Shown piece by piece: positions 51,716 through 61,710 of a stretch of DNA of 64,000 bases (position 1 is its first letter; each line of letters begins with the position of its first letter). The DNA comes from Salinivirgaceae bacterium. GTDB lineage: Bacteria > Bacteroidota > Bacteroidia > Bacteroidales > SZUA-534. The stretch is from positions 1-64,000 of the forward strand of contig JAKSOL010000005.1 in NCBI GenBank assembly GCA_024405635.1, given 5' to 3'. A program made the position numbers and the translations under genes. The notes under the pieces were generated by a model that saw only the letters and a list, made by a program, of their open reading frames with translations, searched no databases and was not told the origin of the DNA.

Positions 51716-52791
51716 AAAGACTCTATTAAAGAGTTCCACAATAAAAATATATTTTGTGGATGATACTTTTGTGCATTACTATATGCTTCCGTACCAAAAG
51801 ATTTCAATTTGTTAGGTGATTTGGCTAATTCTATCACTTTGTTAGCAAATCCGTCTATATCGTTAGGCGCTATAATAAACCCATCTTTTTCATTCTCAAT
51901 AACGTCTGCAGGTCCCTCCGGGCAATTAAAGCTTACGATTGGGAGTCCACAAGCCTTCGCTTCAAGCAGAACCATTGGCAGACCTTCTCTTTTTGATGTC
52001 AGTACCAACAGGCTTGAATTCAATAGTTCTTTTTTGATGTCGTTTGTTACAGGATTTATCGTAACAAAATCACTAACATCATATTCCTTCATAAGTGACA
52101 AGAGATTACCATGTTCTTCACCCTCTCCAAAGATGTCTATATGCCAATCAGGAATTGACGACTTTAGTTCTTTGGCGATTTTTACAAGCATATCGTATCC
52201 TTTTAGTTTGACTAGCCGACCAACAGCTATGATACGTTTGTTGCTCAGTAAAGATGGTGTATCGCAGGTGAATGACAGGGAATTAGGAATGATTGCTAAT
52301 TTGTCCTTCTTTATGATTCCATAGTAGTGTTTTGCATCGCTTGGTGTTAGTACAACGACTTTGTCTAGTAAAGGATATACCAATCTTCGAATAATTCTGC
52401 TGTATATAGGACATGCCGCGAAATTGGAATGTTCACAAGCTATTTTTTTTGCATTATGGCCATAGAATAGAGATAAACAATTGTGGGAGTGGGCGGTACT
52501 TATTGTGATGTCTATATTGTTTAATTTGACAAATCTCCTCATTGAGAATATTAGCTTAATGTAGCTAAACGTTCTCAAGAATAGATTTGCCTTCTCTATT
52601 CCAAGGTGTTTAATCTTTATTTCGGGATTTAGTTCATAGTAGCATTTGCCTTCATCGTGCGAGTTTATGCTAACTATTGAAACCTTATAGTTGCCGTATT
52701 CTGTTAATAGATTTGCCAGATTGGCGACAGCTCTTTCTGTGCCAGATGGCGATGTTATGTCAAATAATATTATGGCAATGTTCTTATTCAT
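51712..52791 (-). CDS. Glycosyltransferase family 4
   Basis: A 359-aa GT-B enzyme with N-terminal IAIILFDITSPSGTERAVAN and C-terminal RIIAVGRLVKLKGYDMLVKI and SKREGLPMVLLEAKACGLPI, the GT4 donor-binding region, followed by NCPEGPADVI. It resembles galactosyl- or N-acetylgalactosaminyl-transferases of polysaccharide loci in its end motif, but specificity is not determined. It overlaps both neighbours (4 nt downstream and 8 nt upstream), which indicates tight cotranslation. Confidence 0.92.
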   Translation of the reverse strand: MNKNIAIILFDITSPSGTERAVANLANLLTEYGNYKVSIVSINSHDEGKCYYELNPEIKIKHLGIEKANLFLRTFSYIKLIFSMRRFVKLNNIDITISTAHSHNCLSLFYGHNAKKIACEHSNFAACPIYSRIIRRLVYPLLDKVVVLTPSDAKHYYGIIKKDKLAIIPNSLSFTCDTPSLLSNKRIIAVGRLVKLKGYDMLVKIAKELKSSIPDWHIDIFGEGEEHGNLLSLMKEYDVSDFVTINPVTNDIKKELLNSSLLVLTSKREGLPMVLLEAKACGLPIVSFNCPEGPADVIENEKDGFIIAPNDIDGFANKVIELAKSPNKLKSFGTEAYSNAQKYHPQNIFLLWNSLIESL

Positions 52792-53698
52792 GTTTTAGAT
52801 ATATTGTCAAAAAATCATTAATATATGTTCTAAAATGCAAGTAGCATTTTAGATGCAAAAACAATTTGCAAAAGACTAAAAAATTTTTTGTTTCAAAAAA
52901 TCGAATTCTTGCATTCAGCCATTTCCGAATGTCGCTTATCGTCTTTACTTTTCTTGGATTGTCAACGCTGGGATTTTCGCTTAGGAATTTTTCAAACATG
53001 TCGCATATTGTCAGGTTGAAATAAGGAATCTTCTTGAATTTTGCGATATACTCATTGCTTGAATTGTTTTCGTGAATCCTATGTTTTATTAGAGGCGCAT
53101 CAATGGTGTAGAATGAATCAGTCAACAGCGAAAAAATGTAAATAAATGCGTCATGTGCTATGTCTTCAATGTAGTATGGCTTTATAGAATCAAAAAAAGT
53201 TTTTCTGAAACAGAATGTACAGCCCAAATACTGAATATATAATGTTTTATGGTCAAAGAAATGCCTTTTTAATTTGATACTTTTCAATGGATTGAAATTT
53301 GAAGTCAAATTACCTTTTTCTAATGTAAAATTAGAAGCCAATAGGTTAATGCTTGAATCATTAAAATAAGGCAACATGGTTTCAATCTTTTTGGTATCCC
53401 AAATGTCATCTTGGTCACAAGGGAAAATCAAATCGGCGTCACAATTGTCAATAAGGTCGTAGAAACTTTTTTTCCAACCTTTATTTTTCTCATTTTGCGT
53501 CAGTCGCCAATTGGATAATTCATATTGCTTGATGTAATCGCTAATTATTTCATATGTTTTGTCAGTTGAACAATCATCAGTAATAATGACTTCATCTGGT
53601 GAAACGGTTTGGCATCTGATAGAGTCGAGTTGTTGAATGATGTATTTTTCTCCATTATATGAAGATAACACGACCGCTGACCTATTTCTTTCTCTCAT
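52784..53698 (-). CDS. Glycosyltransferase family 2
   Basis: A 304-aa inverting GT-A enzyme. The N-terminus shows SSYNGEKYIIQQLDSIRCQT and IITDDCSTDKTYEII, followed by the DxD-like FPCDQDDIWDTKKIETM, a version common in rhamnosyltransferase-like proteins of capsule loci. The C-terminal part is helical and basic. It overlaps the acyltransferase gene upstream by 4 nt (ATGA). Confidence 0.92.
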   Translation of the reverse strand: MRERNRSAVVLSSYNGEKYIIQQLDSIRCQTVSPDEVIITDDCSTDKTYEIISDYIKQYELSNWRLTQNEKNKGWKKSFYDLIDNCDADLIFPCDQDDIWDTKKIETMLPYFNDSSINLLASNFTLEKGNLTSNFNPLKSIKLKRHFFDHKTLYIQYLGCTFCFRKTFFDSIKPYYIEDIAHDAFIYIFSLLTDSFYTIDAPLIKHRIHENNSSNEYIAKFKKIPYFNLTICDMFEKFLSENPSVDNPRKVKTISDIRKWLNARIRFFETKNFLVFCKLFLHLKCYLHFRTYINDFLTIYLKHE

Positions 53699-54309
53699 TT
53701 CTTGTGCTTGTTGAGGAGTTCTTTTAATGTGTTTTCGGTTAATTGGCTATAAATTAAGTCTATGTCTTCTTTTTTTAGATTGTCGAATAATTCACATATA
53801 TTAATAGATAATAATTTCTCGATTAAAGGTTCTGAAAATCTTTTTTTTATGACTTTAGCAGGGTTGCCTACGGCAATTGAATAAGGAGGAATGTCTTTTG
53901 TCACAACTGAACCTGCACCAATGACAGCACCTTGCCCGATTGTTATTCCAGAACAGATGATTACATTTATCCCCACCCAAACATCATCACCGAGTATGAT
54001 ATCACCTTTTGACAAGGCTTCGTTCCCCATATTGAATTTTAGGCATTTGAATGGGTATGTCGTTATGGTATTTAAATAGTGTCCTCCACCTAATAGGAAA
54101 TGAGTGCCAGCTAAGGAACAATAATTGCCAATGATGAGATTGTTTCTTGAAACACTATTGTCTTCGACATATAGGGTGCCATAAGAATTCTTGCCAACAT
54201 GTATTTTTGTTATGTCGCAAAAATAGTGTATTGACGTTTGGTTGTGCTTGTTTTGCTTCCGATATTTTCTCCTGAATAGGAGCAGTCGTATTATTTCTAT
54301 GATGCTCAT
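53695..54309 (-). CDS. Left-handed beta-helix O-acetyltransferase (CatB-like)
   Basis: A 204-aa hexapeptide-repeat acyltransferase. The repeats run through [39 protein letters not shown] and PPYSIAVGNPAKVIKKRF, and a loop GTHFLLGGGHYLNTITTYPF carries the likely catalytic His. The xenobiotic/CatB-type group acetylates sugars in polysaccharide loci. It probably modifies a residue of the repeat unit. A 62-nt gap separates it from the upstream glycosyltransferase candidate. Confidence 0.9.
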   Translation of the reverse strand: MSIIEIIRLLLFRRKYRKQNKHNQTSIHYFCDITKIHVGKNSYGTLYVEDNSVSRNNLIIGNYCSLAGTHFLLGGGHYLNTITTYPFKCLKFNMGNEALSKGDIILGDDVWVGINVIICSGITIGQGAVIGAGSVVTKDIPPYSIAVGNPAKVIKKRFSEPLIEKLLSINICELFDNLKKEDIDLIYSQLTENTLKELLNKHKK

Positions 54310-54371
54310 GTGTCTAATGTATGGTGCGCCTATTAATAAATTGCATGAGAGAAATATTTGTTATGCACAAT

Positions 54372-55847
54372 TTAGATTATGCGTAGCAATTTTTTCCCTA
54401 TTAGAATCGCATATTTGAGAATATGTTTTTTGAATATTAGCAGTAATTTAAAATCTCTTTGCAGAAGTGTGTGATAATATGTGTACAAGTTGCTATTATA
54501 TCTACTTATATATGTTTGTGCAAATTTATTTATGTCAATGTGATATTTAGTGACTGGTAATTTGTTGGTTGGATTATCTAAATAATAGAGTAGAAGTTCG
54601 TTGAAATAACTTTCAGACATTATTGCGTTTGCTATTTTTTTTGATTGATCGAATAAAAGGTCTGGATGTTCTATATAGTTGTCTACTTCGGCATTTAATT
54701 CGTCAATATTTTTAAATTGCAGATTAATATTGAAATGTTCATTCATTAATTCATATATATCATTGCATGGGTCGTGTTCATCATTTAATGTCATTGGTAG
54801 TTTCCCTGCCACGCAAGCATATTGAGTCATTAATCCACCAATTAATGGGTATGTGTTAATGTATAGATAGCAATGTTTGAACACTTCGAAAATGTCTTTC
54901 CTTTCATTCCTGAAAAAGAATCTATTTTGGTATTTGTTCTTAATGATAAAGTTATTTATGTCACAAGAGTCTCCATTGCCCAAAAAGAGAAAGATTGTAT
55001 CTTCGTGTTTGTCTAATATGTGTTTTGCAATTTCGAAAAATTTGTTGCTCCCAGATATTTTGTATGTCGATCCTCCTGAAAATATGATTTTTTTCCCCTG
55101 ATAAGGGAAATCAAATCCAGAGAAAGGAATGTTCTTGTTGATTATCGGATAATAAGGTAGTTTAAGTAGCCTTGATTCTTCGATCTCTCTATAATCTCGT
55201 GAAATATTAAAACCATAATCTCTGAATTCAAAAAAGAAGTCAAAAAAGGTTTTTCCGATCCAAAATGCATGATCGGTGATGTTTATCAAAAACTTTTTAC
55301 AAGGATCTTTGAATGGAATTTGGCACATAAGTCCACAAACATCCCATGGCGCAGTATGTGAAATTATTATTGACGGAGAAAATTGGTTAATGGTTTCATA
55401 TAGAAATTGCGTAGTGTCAATGTCGTTTAATTTAGGAACCATTACCTTCTTAATGTTGTTGCTGTTGAGTTTTGTGATTATTTCTTTTGAACAGTCATTA
55501 AAATTGCCGATGAATAGGATTTCATGGTTTGAATTGGCTAGGGCATTTAAATATTGCTCAGTCAATCCGCGGTTGTCTAATACAAAATAGTCGTAAAAAA
55601 CGACGCGGTTATTTTTGCCTATGCATGATGACGGTGCTCCTTTTTCGCATATTATTTCCCGTCCAATTGTATGTAGCGCTTCTTCTAAATAGTTGTCATA
55701 ATAAATCAAATTTGTTGAGTACATTAATTGTGCGGCTCTACGAATAAGGGTGCATGCATCGCTAAACTTTTTTTTGTTAATGTAAGTCGAAATGCAAATT
55801 TTCAACTTGTTATAGTCGTCTATAATTTGTTTTTCTGTTACTTCCAT
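54372..55847 (-). CDS. Putative GT-B glycosyltransferase, unassigned family
   Basis: A 491-aa soluble protein. The C-terminal half shows a Rossmann-like nucleotide-binding region (KKIIFSGGSTYKISGSNKFF and DTIFLFLGNGDSCDINN) and a later YINTYPLIGGLMTQYACVAG segment resembling the donor-binding region of GT4/GT1-like enzymes. The N-terminal 80 residues are helical. No standard family was recognised by eye. Position between Wzx and the acetyltransferase supports a repeat-unit assembly role. Its first codons overlap the Wzx stop by 10 nt. Confidence 0.7.
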   Translation of the reverse strand: MEVTEKQIIDDYNKLKICISTYINKKKFSDACTLIRRAAQLMYSTNLIYYDNYLEEALHTIGREIICEKGAPSSCIGKNNRVVFYDYFVLDNRGLTEQYLNALANSNHEILFIGNFNDCSKEIITKLNSNNIKKVMVPKLNDIDTTQFLYETINQFSPSIIISHTAPWDVCGLMCQIPFKDPCKKFLINITDHAFWIGKTFFDFFFEFRDYGFNISRDYREIEESRLLKLPYYPIINKNIPFSGFDFPYQGKKIIFSGGSTYKISGSNKFFEIAKHILDKHEDTIFLFLGNGDSCDINNFIIKNKYQNRFFFRNERKDIFEVFKHCYLYINTYPLIGGLMTQYACVAGKLPMTLNDEHDPCNDIYELMNEHFNINLQFKNIDELNAEVDNYIEHPDLLFDQSKKIANAIMSESYFNELLLYYLDNPTNKLPVTKYHIDINKFAQTYISRYNSNLYTYYHTLLQRDFKLLLIFKKHILKYAILIGKKLLRII

Positions 55848-57301
55848 TTTGGATTATCTGTGTTTCGAGTTTTTGACATTAGGACTTTCATGAAGTATAT
55901 AATCTCGCTGTCCTTTAAAAGAGATAGTACGCCACAATAAACAAGCATTCCTATTATTATTCCTATTATCAATTGTGCTAAATATGATTCAAATAAACAT
56001 GATATTACAAGGACAATTATGCCCATTATTGCTGAAGCTAGTATATATTTCCAAATACAAATAATTTGGTGTATTGGCCCAAATCCATATAATTTCCCTG
56101 GCATATATGAATTAATAATATAGTAAACAATTGCCGTGACAGCCTTTCCTATTGCAACTGCCTTTATGCTTATTGGAAAAGTTACCATCATGGTTATTGC
56201 TATAATAGGCACTTTTAAAAAGTCTATTTTCATAAATAAATCAGACCGCCCAATCGCGTTTAATAAGTTTAGGTTAAGTGAACTTAATGGAATAAACACG
56301 TAACTTAACGCTAACCAAAATAGCAGATTTGAAGCAGGAAGCCATTTGTCGCCTAATAGTACAAGTATAATTTGGTCAGACAACATTGCTAATCCTACCA
56401 TTGCAGGGAACACCACTAAAGCCGAAAGTTTTATCAATCGACTGAACGTTTGAATAAGTTCATCCCTTTTGTCTTGCAAGGTTGCCATCATTGGGAAAGT
56501 AGCATTATTTAGAACGGAATTTAATGTTCCAGCTGTCAGTTCCGGAAATTGTTGTGCTCTAGTATAATATCCCAAACTTGTTGAATTGTATGCCTTTCCT
56601 ATTACAAGATTGTATATGTTGGTTACTATTGTTGACAAAAGTCCGCAAGCAAGTAGTTTTGATCCAAATCCAAATAGTTTTTTGAAACTTTCTTTGTAAA
56701 ACCCAGTTTTGGGAATCCACTTTCCCTTGACCCAAAAACAGACTACTGACACAAACGACTTAATTAATGCCTGAAACACCAGCGCCCATACTCCAAATCC
56801 ATTATATGCCATAAAAACAGCAATGCCACCAGACAATATTGTAGCAATGGCATTTATTAGTGCTATACTTTTAAAATCAACCTCTATTTGAAATTTAGCA
56901 TTATGAACTACAATTAAAGAATTAAGTATAATCTGCAAAAAGAATACCCTTTGCAATGAGACTAATTCAGGAGTTTCATAAAAATTAGCAATGGCTGGTG
57001 CCGCAAAAAACAATACTAAATAAAGCAGAATGCTAATGAAAATATTAAAAATAAGAACTGTAGAAAAATCCTTCTCGGTTCTATTCTGCCGTTGTATCAA
57101 TGCTCGTGAAAATCCACTTTCGACAAACACATTAGACAGCGCCAAGAAAACTAAAATCATTCCAATGGCACCATAGTCATGGGGAGAAAGCAAGCGAGCA
57201 AGGATAATATTTAGGACAAAAGAGAGACCTTGGACTGCAACTTTTTCAAAAGCATTCCACAAAATACCAATCTTTGTTTTTTGCTTGATATCTCGGTACA
57301 T
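55838..57301 (-). CDS. Wzx-type lipopolysaccharide/polysaccharide flippase (MOP superfamily)
   Basis: A 487-aa membrane protein with about 14 hydrophobic segments. The N-terminus (GILWNAFEKVAVQGLSFVLN and ILARLLSPHDYGAIGMILVF) is characteristic of the polysaccharide biosynthesis/MOP family, related to WzxC. It moves undecaprenyl-linked repeat units to the periplasmic face. It is the only flippase in the window, so it presumably serves the minus-strand operon. Confidence 0.92.
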   Translation of the reverse strand: MYRDIKQKTKIGILWNAFEKVAVQGLSFVLNIILARLLSPHDYGAIGMILVFLALSNVFVESGFSRALIQRQNRTEKDFSTVLIFNIFISILLYLVLFFAAPAIANFYETPELVSLQRVFFLQIILNSLIVVHNAKFQIEVDFKSIALINAIATILSGGIAVFMAYNGFGVWALVFQALIKSFVSVVCFWVKGKWIPKTGFYKESFKKLFGFGSKLLACGLLSTIVTNIYNLVIGKAYNSTSLGYYTRAQQFPELTAGTLNSVLNNATFPMMATLQDKRDELIQTFSRLIKLSALVVFPAMVGLAMLSDQIILVLLGDKWLPASNLLFWLALSYVFIPLSSLNLNLLNAIGRSDLFMKIDFLKVPIIAITMMVTFPISIKAVAIGKAVTAIVYYIINSYMPGKLYGFGPIHQIICIWKYILASAIMGIIVLVISCLFESYLAQLIIGIIIGMLVYCGVLSLLKDSEIIYFMKVLMSKTRNTDNPKWK

Positions 57302-57336
57302 TAGTAAAAATACACAATTAATTTTTTATTCTAATG

Positions 57337-57765
57337 TTACCTTTTTAATTCATCTTTTATCTGACTTGTAGAAATCCCTTTCGTATACGGAAGATATTCG
57401 ATGGAAACCCCTAGTTCAGCAAAATCTTTTTCTGTTTTATTATAACGCTCAGTACCTTTCCAATCATCGCCAGAAAACAAAACATCAAAATGGAACATAT
57501 TTAATGCAAGCATTTTGTCATTAGTCGTATCTATATCAACCAGATAAGCGGCATCTACAACTTCAATCGCATTTAGTATTCTTTGACGCTCTTGCTCTGA
57601 AAAGACAGGCTCCTTATGCTTAATGTTACGAACATAATTATCATCACATATACCTACAATTAAAATGTCACACATGCTCTTGCATCGCTCCAAAAGGTTC
57701 AAATGTCCTATATGGAACAAATCAAAAACACCACATGTATAACCTATCTTGTATTTTTTATGCAT
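57337..57765 (-). CDS. TagD-like glycerol-3-phosphate cytidylyltransferase
   Basis: A 142-aa nucleotidyltransferase with CGVFDLFHIGHLNLLERCKS (HIGH box at His18-His21), SGDDWKG and the C-terminal TKGISTSQIKDEL in place of the usual RTxGISTT. This is the pattern of TagD/GCT enzymes that make CDP-glycerol from glycerol-3-phosphate and CTP. The next gene downstream of the promoter order (57784) encodes a CDP-glycerol glycerophosphotransferase-like protein 18 nt away, which supports the assignment. Other nucleotide-activated alcohols or sugars remain possible. Confidence 0.85.
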   Translation of the reverse strand: MHKKYKIGYTCGVFDLFHIGHLNLLERCKSMCDILIVGICDDNYVRNIKHKEPVFSEQERQRILNAIEVVDAAYLVDIDTTNDKMLALNMFHFDVLFSGDDWKGTERYNKTEKDFAELGVSIEYLPYTKGISTSQIKDELKR

Positions 57766-57783
57766 GGTATAAACCTCCTATTT

Positions 57784-59094
57784 TTAATATTCAAATTTAG
57801 ATAAAAGATTATTTAGTATAAAATTTGACACGTTTGGATAATTAATCATAATATTATCTTGAATCTCGGAAGAAATATTTGATGGCTTTTGACTTTTTTC
57901 CAAACTTTTTAAAAAGGCAATTATATCATTACGATTATACGCGAGTGTATGGTAATCTAAGGCTTTGTTCCCCAATATATCCAATTGTTTTCTAACATGT
58001 TTTCCTTTAACAACATAACAACAAGGTTTCCCTGTGTAAAGCCACTCTACCATATAAGAACCGCAATCATGTACAATAGCATCGCACTCACAAAATAAAC
58101 GAAAGTAATCTCCGCCTACCGAATATTCAATGCCCGATTTTTCTATGTTTAATAGATAATTGTCAACTTGCTTTTGTGTCCATGTTTTAGTGTTTAAAAT
58201 ATTGGTAAACAATAAAGGATGAGGACGAAAAACAAAATCCATTTTAGGGAATAAAGAGGGTAGTTCAAGTATCAAATTATAATACTCTAAGAAGTTAGAT
58301 AAATCCAAAGTTTGGTTTATTCCTTGAATTGTGTGATGAGGACTGATTAAAACTTTTAATCTATCTCGTTTTTCATTTGCCTGCTCATTATATAACGAAT
58401 CCATCTTTGCATAACCAGCCAATACTGTATTTTTGCCATGAGCCAGTTGGTATTTTTTTACTTGTTCTAGAGTATAGGTTGTATCAACATAGTATTTGAA
58501 AAATAAACTCATTTCCATGTTGCTTTCGACGTTTGTATAGTGCCATTTGGATATGGTATAACCATAATTAATATATATGGGCAACACGTTTTTAGTTGAT
58601 AAATACTGTACCCCATGAACTTCATTAACCATACTATCATACGGATTGGCAAGATAAATTATATCAAAAGAATCTGAATAATCTAAAAACTCACCTGTTT
58701 CTTCGTGCCATCCATCTAATACGACGTCTTTCCCATATTTATTTATAAAGAAAGCTTTTGTTTTATTATATTGGTCAACTAAATGTTCTACACCACGGCA
58801 TGTATCGGGAATAACAACAATTTTGCACTCATATTTATCTTTTTGAGACAACATCAAATCCATTAAACCATACGCCCCGAATGTTGAATCAAAAACCACA
58901 TAAGATGCAAATCTTAAGGGACGATCTCCGCTGGTCCTTATTCTTTCGGCAACGTCATGATAATGTCTATAAGTGTCATTTATGAGTTGACGGTGTTTTA
59001 AGGCATTATATTTACGATACATGAAAAACCGGAACGAATAATATTTGTCCAAAACAAATTTTGGACATAGTTTTTTTATAAATGATTGTAACAT
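57784..59094 (-). CDS. CDP-glycerol glycerophosphotransferase-like protein
   Basis: A 436-aa protein with the fold of the TagB/TagF poly(glycerophosphate) transferase family. Landmarks are LKVLISPHHTIQGINQTL (conserved HH), FVFRPHPLLFTN (RPHP) and AIVHDCGSYMVEWLYTGKPC, the equivalent of the TDYSS donor site. It probably adds glycerol phosphate, or a similar unit, to the glycan from CDP-glycerol made by the TagD-like enzyme encoded next to it. No signal peptide; it is likely a peripheral inner-membrane enzyme. It lies 2 nt after the aminotransferase gene. Confidence 0.82.
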   Translation of the reverse strand: MLQSFIKKLCPKFVLDKYYSFRFFMYRKYNALKHRQLINDTYRHYHDVAERIRTSGDRPLRFASYVVFDSTFGAYGLMDLMLSQKDKYECKIVVIPDTCRGVEHLVDQYNKTKAFFINKYGKDVVLDGWHEETGEFLDYSDSFDIIYLANPYDSMVNEVHGVQYLSTKNVLPIYINYGYTISKWHYTNVESNMEMSLFFKYYVDTTYTLEQVKKYQLAHGKNTVLAGYAKMDSLYNEQANEKRDRLKVLISPHHTIQGINQTLDLSNFLEYYNLILELPSLFPKMDFVFRPHPLLFTNILNTKTWTQKQVDNYLLNIEKSGIEYSVGGDYFRLFCECDAIVHDCGSYMVEWLYTGKPCCYVVKGKHVRKQLDILGNKALDYHTLAYNRNDIIAFLKSLEKSQKPSNISSEIQDNIMINYPNVSNFILNNLLSKFEY

Positions 59095-59096
59095 CT

Positions 59097-60197
59097 TTAA
59101 TACTGATTTATAACTCTTACAACCTCTTTTGCTTCCTCCATGGTTAAAACAGGGCTAATAGGCAAACTTAGCTCCTGATTGTGGATTTTTTCTGTTATGG
59201 GTAACGAAATACAATCCCATTCATTATAGCACTCTTGCTTATGAGGAGGAATAGGATAATGAATTAGAGTTTGAATTTCATTCTCTTTTAAATATTGTTG
59301 AAGACTATCCCGTTGCTCACAAAAAACAGGGAACAAATGATAGACATTATTTACGTCGTTCAAACGCTCTGGCAGAGTAATTTTAGGATTGCTAATATTT
59401 TCGTAATAATACTTTGCTATCTGCTGGCGGTTGTGATTGTCATTATCTAAATATTTGAGTTTTATGTCCAAAACCGCTGCCTGAATTTCATCTAGGCGGC
59501 TATTACGACCAGAATACTTGAAAACATATTTCTTTTGAGAACCATAATTTGCCAATGCACGAATACATTCAGCAAGTTCTTGGTTGTCTGTAGTTACAGC
59601 ACCAGCATCACCCAATGCACCTAAATTTTTACCAGGGTAGAAACTATGTCCAGATGCATCTCCTAAAGAACCTGTTCGTTTATCTCCAAATTTGCAACCA
59701 TGAGCCTGAGCGTTATCTTCAATTAATTTGAGATTATGTTTTTTACAAATTTCGCCTATTCTCTCTGTGTAAGCGCAACGGCCATAAAGGTGAACTATCA
59801 TTATCGCCTTGGTTCTAGGTGTGATTCGTTCTTCAATTTTCGAATCGTCAATCTCCAATGTTTCAAAACGAGGTTCGACCAAGATTGGCTTCAAATTATT
59901 TTCTGTAATAGCCAATATTGAGGCAATATAAGTATTCGCAGGAACAATAATTTCATCACCGTCATGAAAATATCCCAACTCCTTATATGCTCTAACAATC
60001 CAAATCAATGCATCCAGCCCATTTGCACAGCCTATTGCATGTTTTGTCCCGATATATTTTGCATAGTCGGCTTCAAATTTTTTATTTTCCTCGCCTTGAA
60101 GATACCACCCACTATCAATAACACGGCTGACAGCGCTGTGTATTTCTGAAGAATATTTGCCTGTAACGTCTTTTAAACTTAGAAACGGTATTTGCAT
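59097..60197 (-). CDS. DegT/DnrJ/EryC1 sugar aminotransferase (FdtB/QdtB-like)
   Basis: A 366-aa PLP enzyme. The PLP Lys lies in [18 protein letters not shown]; earlier are [14 protein letters not shown] and [20 protein letters not shown]. It transfers an amino group to a keto-sugar nucleotide. In this operon a 3,4-ketoisomerase and a hexapeptide acetyltransferase flank it (with an acyltransferase between), giving the complete set for a dTDP-3-acetamido-3,6-dideoxyhexose (Fuc3NAc or Qui3NAc). Which epimer is made depends on the ketoisomerase and cannot be read safely here. Confidence 0.9.
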   Translation of the reverse strand: MQIPFLSLKDVTGKYSSEIHSAVSRVIDSGWYLQGEENKKFEADYAKYIGTKHAIGCANGLDALIWIVRAYKELGYFHDGDEIIVPANTYIASILAITENNLKPILVEPRFETLEIDDSKIEERITPRTKAIMIVHLYGRCAYTERIGEICKKHNLKLIEDNAQAHGCKFGDKRTGSLGDASGHSFYPGKNLGALGDAGAVTTDNQELAECIRALANYGSQKKYVFKYSGRNSRLDEIQAAVLDIKLKYLDNDNHNRQQIAKYYYENISNPKITLPERLNDVNNVYHLFPVFCEQRDSLQQYLKENEIQTLIHYPIPPHKQECYNEWDCISLPITEKIHNQELSLPISPVLTMEEAKEVVRVINQY

Positions 60198-60200
60198 TTT

Positions 60201-61253
60201 TTATAATTTGATTAATGTCGGTAATTTTTGAAATATATTGGTCCTACGTTTATCCCAAGTACGATTTATAAGAATGTCTATCAGTATGGAAAACAAAAAC
60301 ATTGAAATGACTGCAATTGCAGTGTATAAGGCTGTTGTGTATATGTTGCTTGTTAAATGGTCGGCAGTAATACAATACTTTTTCCATAAGTATATCGCGA
60401 ACCCAGATGTATGAATACAAAATACAGCAAAAACAGATTTAGCCATATAATTAATAATACTGCTTTTGAAAGAAATTTTGTTGAATAAAAGGAATAGGCA
60501 AACGGCCGATGCAACGGTGAAAAATGAACAATAATTTAATAATGACGGTACTCTTTCGCAGAATAAGGCAATGGTTAAGATTGATACCAAATATGCGGGT
60601 ATAAGTTTTGAGACTTTTATTTGTACATTTTCTTTTTTTAATACCATTCCAATTGTAAGGCAATATATGAATTGAACCACATTGTATCCACCGAAATCAC
60701 CATGTATTGTAATTGCGTTTATTGATGACAAATCGGCACCGAATAAATCATGCATAATGTCAGTAATTGTTGGGTATACAATAAAAATGCTTGTGATAAT
60801 AAAAGAAAAAACAAGACATTGCTTGTGGCTCAACTTTTCTATTGCCAGATTTATATATGGAGACAATATGTATGATATAATGTAATATATGGCGAAATAA
60901 TTGTATGGAATAAATATTAATATAATACTTTGAATGGAAAAAGGCTGATTTTGTATGAAATGTGTTACCAAAAAATCCAATAGCCTGTATATGTATACAA
61001 TGAATAATAATTCTGCGACTTTGCTAAGTTTTACCTTTTTGGTTCCATATAAAAAGAATCCGGATATTATCATAAAACAATTAACAGCACATATACTTAT
61101 GCTTTCAAGAAAAAGTAGCAATGTGTAGCTTGAGTCTTGGGCATACCCCAAAGCATTACCCATTATTCTATTGTTGTAGTGCAATAGAATTACCATTAAT
61201 ATCAATATTATTCTTAACAATTCGGCGCCAGATTCTCTGTTGTTCACATTCAT
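60201..61253 (-). CDS. Membrane acyltransferase (acyltransferase-3/OafA-like)
   Basis: A 350-aa polytopic membrane protein with about ten hydrophobic segments. The N-terminus (ESGAELLRIILILMVILLHY) carries the acyltransferase-3 signature with the conserved His of LLHY, and the FMIISGFFLYGTKK segment is also typical. Such proteins O-acetylate or otherwise acylate surface sugars. It is inserted between the fdtC-like and fdtB-like genes, with gaps of 1 and 3 nt. Confidence 0.9.
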   Translation of the reverse strand: MNVNNRESGAELLRIILILMVILLHYNNRIMGNALGYAQDSSYTLLLFLESISICAVNCFMIISGFFLYGTKKVKLSKVAELLFIVYIYRLLDFLVTHFIQNQPFSIQSIILIFIPYNYFAIYYIISYILSPYINLAIEKLSHKQCLVFSFIITSIFIVYPTITDIMHDLFGADLSSINAITIHGDFGGYNVVQFIYCLTIGMVLKKENVQIKVSKLIPAYLVSILTIALFCERVPSLLNYCSFFTVASAVCLFLLFNKISFKSSIINYMAKSVFAVFCIHTSGFAIYLWKKYCITADHLTSNIYTTALYTAIAVISMFLFSILIDILINRTWDKRRTNIFQKLPTLIKL

Positions 61254-61254
61254 T

Positions 61255-61707
61255 TCAAATCTTTCTTAAAAATTTTGCTGGATTTCCAATCCAAACTTCA
61301 CCATCTGGAACATTTTTTGTCACAACACTTCCTGCGCCAATCATTGCATTTTCGCCTATAGTAATTCCTGCAAGTATAGTTGAGTTGGCGCCTATGCTTG
61401 CTCCTTTTTTTATTGTTGTTTTTGATAAATACCAATTGGGATTTTTTGATCTGGGGAATAAGTCATTAGTAAAAGTTACATTAGGACCAACGAAAACATT
61501 ATCTTCAATAGTTACTCCATCCCAAATTTGCACGCCAGACTTTATAGTGACATTATTGCCAATGATTACATCATTTTCTATGAGAACATTGGCGCAAATG
61601 TTGCAATTGTCACCTATAATGGCATTAGGGAAAATTACACAAAACTGCCATACGTTTGAGTCCTTCCCAATATTTTTTGATTTACAATCTGATAGTTCGT
61701 GAATCAT
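61255..61707 (-). CDS. Hexapeptide N-acetyltransferase (FdtC/QdtC-like)
   Basis: A 150-aa left-handed beta-helix acyltransferase. It begins with [20 protein letters not shown] and has repeats such as [20 protein letters not shown], then [15 protein letters not shown] and [13 protein letters not shown]. The layout fits dTDP-3-amino-3,6-dideoxyhexose N-acetyltransferases (FdtC, QdtC), and its position between a ketoisomerase and the aminotransferase supports that. It lies 3 nt after the fdtA-like gene. Confidence 0.88.
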   Translation of the reverse strand: MIHELSDCKSKNIGKDSNVWQFCVIFPNAIIGDNCNICANVLIENDVIIGNNVTIKSGVQIWDGVTIEDNVFVGPNVTFTNDLFPRSKNPNWYLSKTTIKKGASIGANSTILAGITIGENAMIGAGSVVTKNVPDGEVWIGNPAKFLRKI

Positions 61708-61710
61708 GAT

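Noticed and set aside
51809..52324. Plus-strand open frame (171 codons) within a glycosyltransferase gene
   Set aside because: It lies fully antisense to a well-recognised GT4 protein and its translation is Ser/Pro-rich without a family.
61121..61702. Plus-strand open frame (193 codons) over the hexapeptide acetyltransferase and acyltransferase genes
   Set aside because: Antisense of left-handed beta-helix repeats commonly stays open by chance; the minus-strand proteins are clear families with tight operon spacing.
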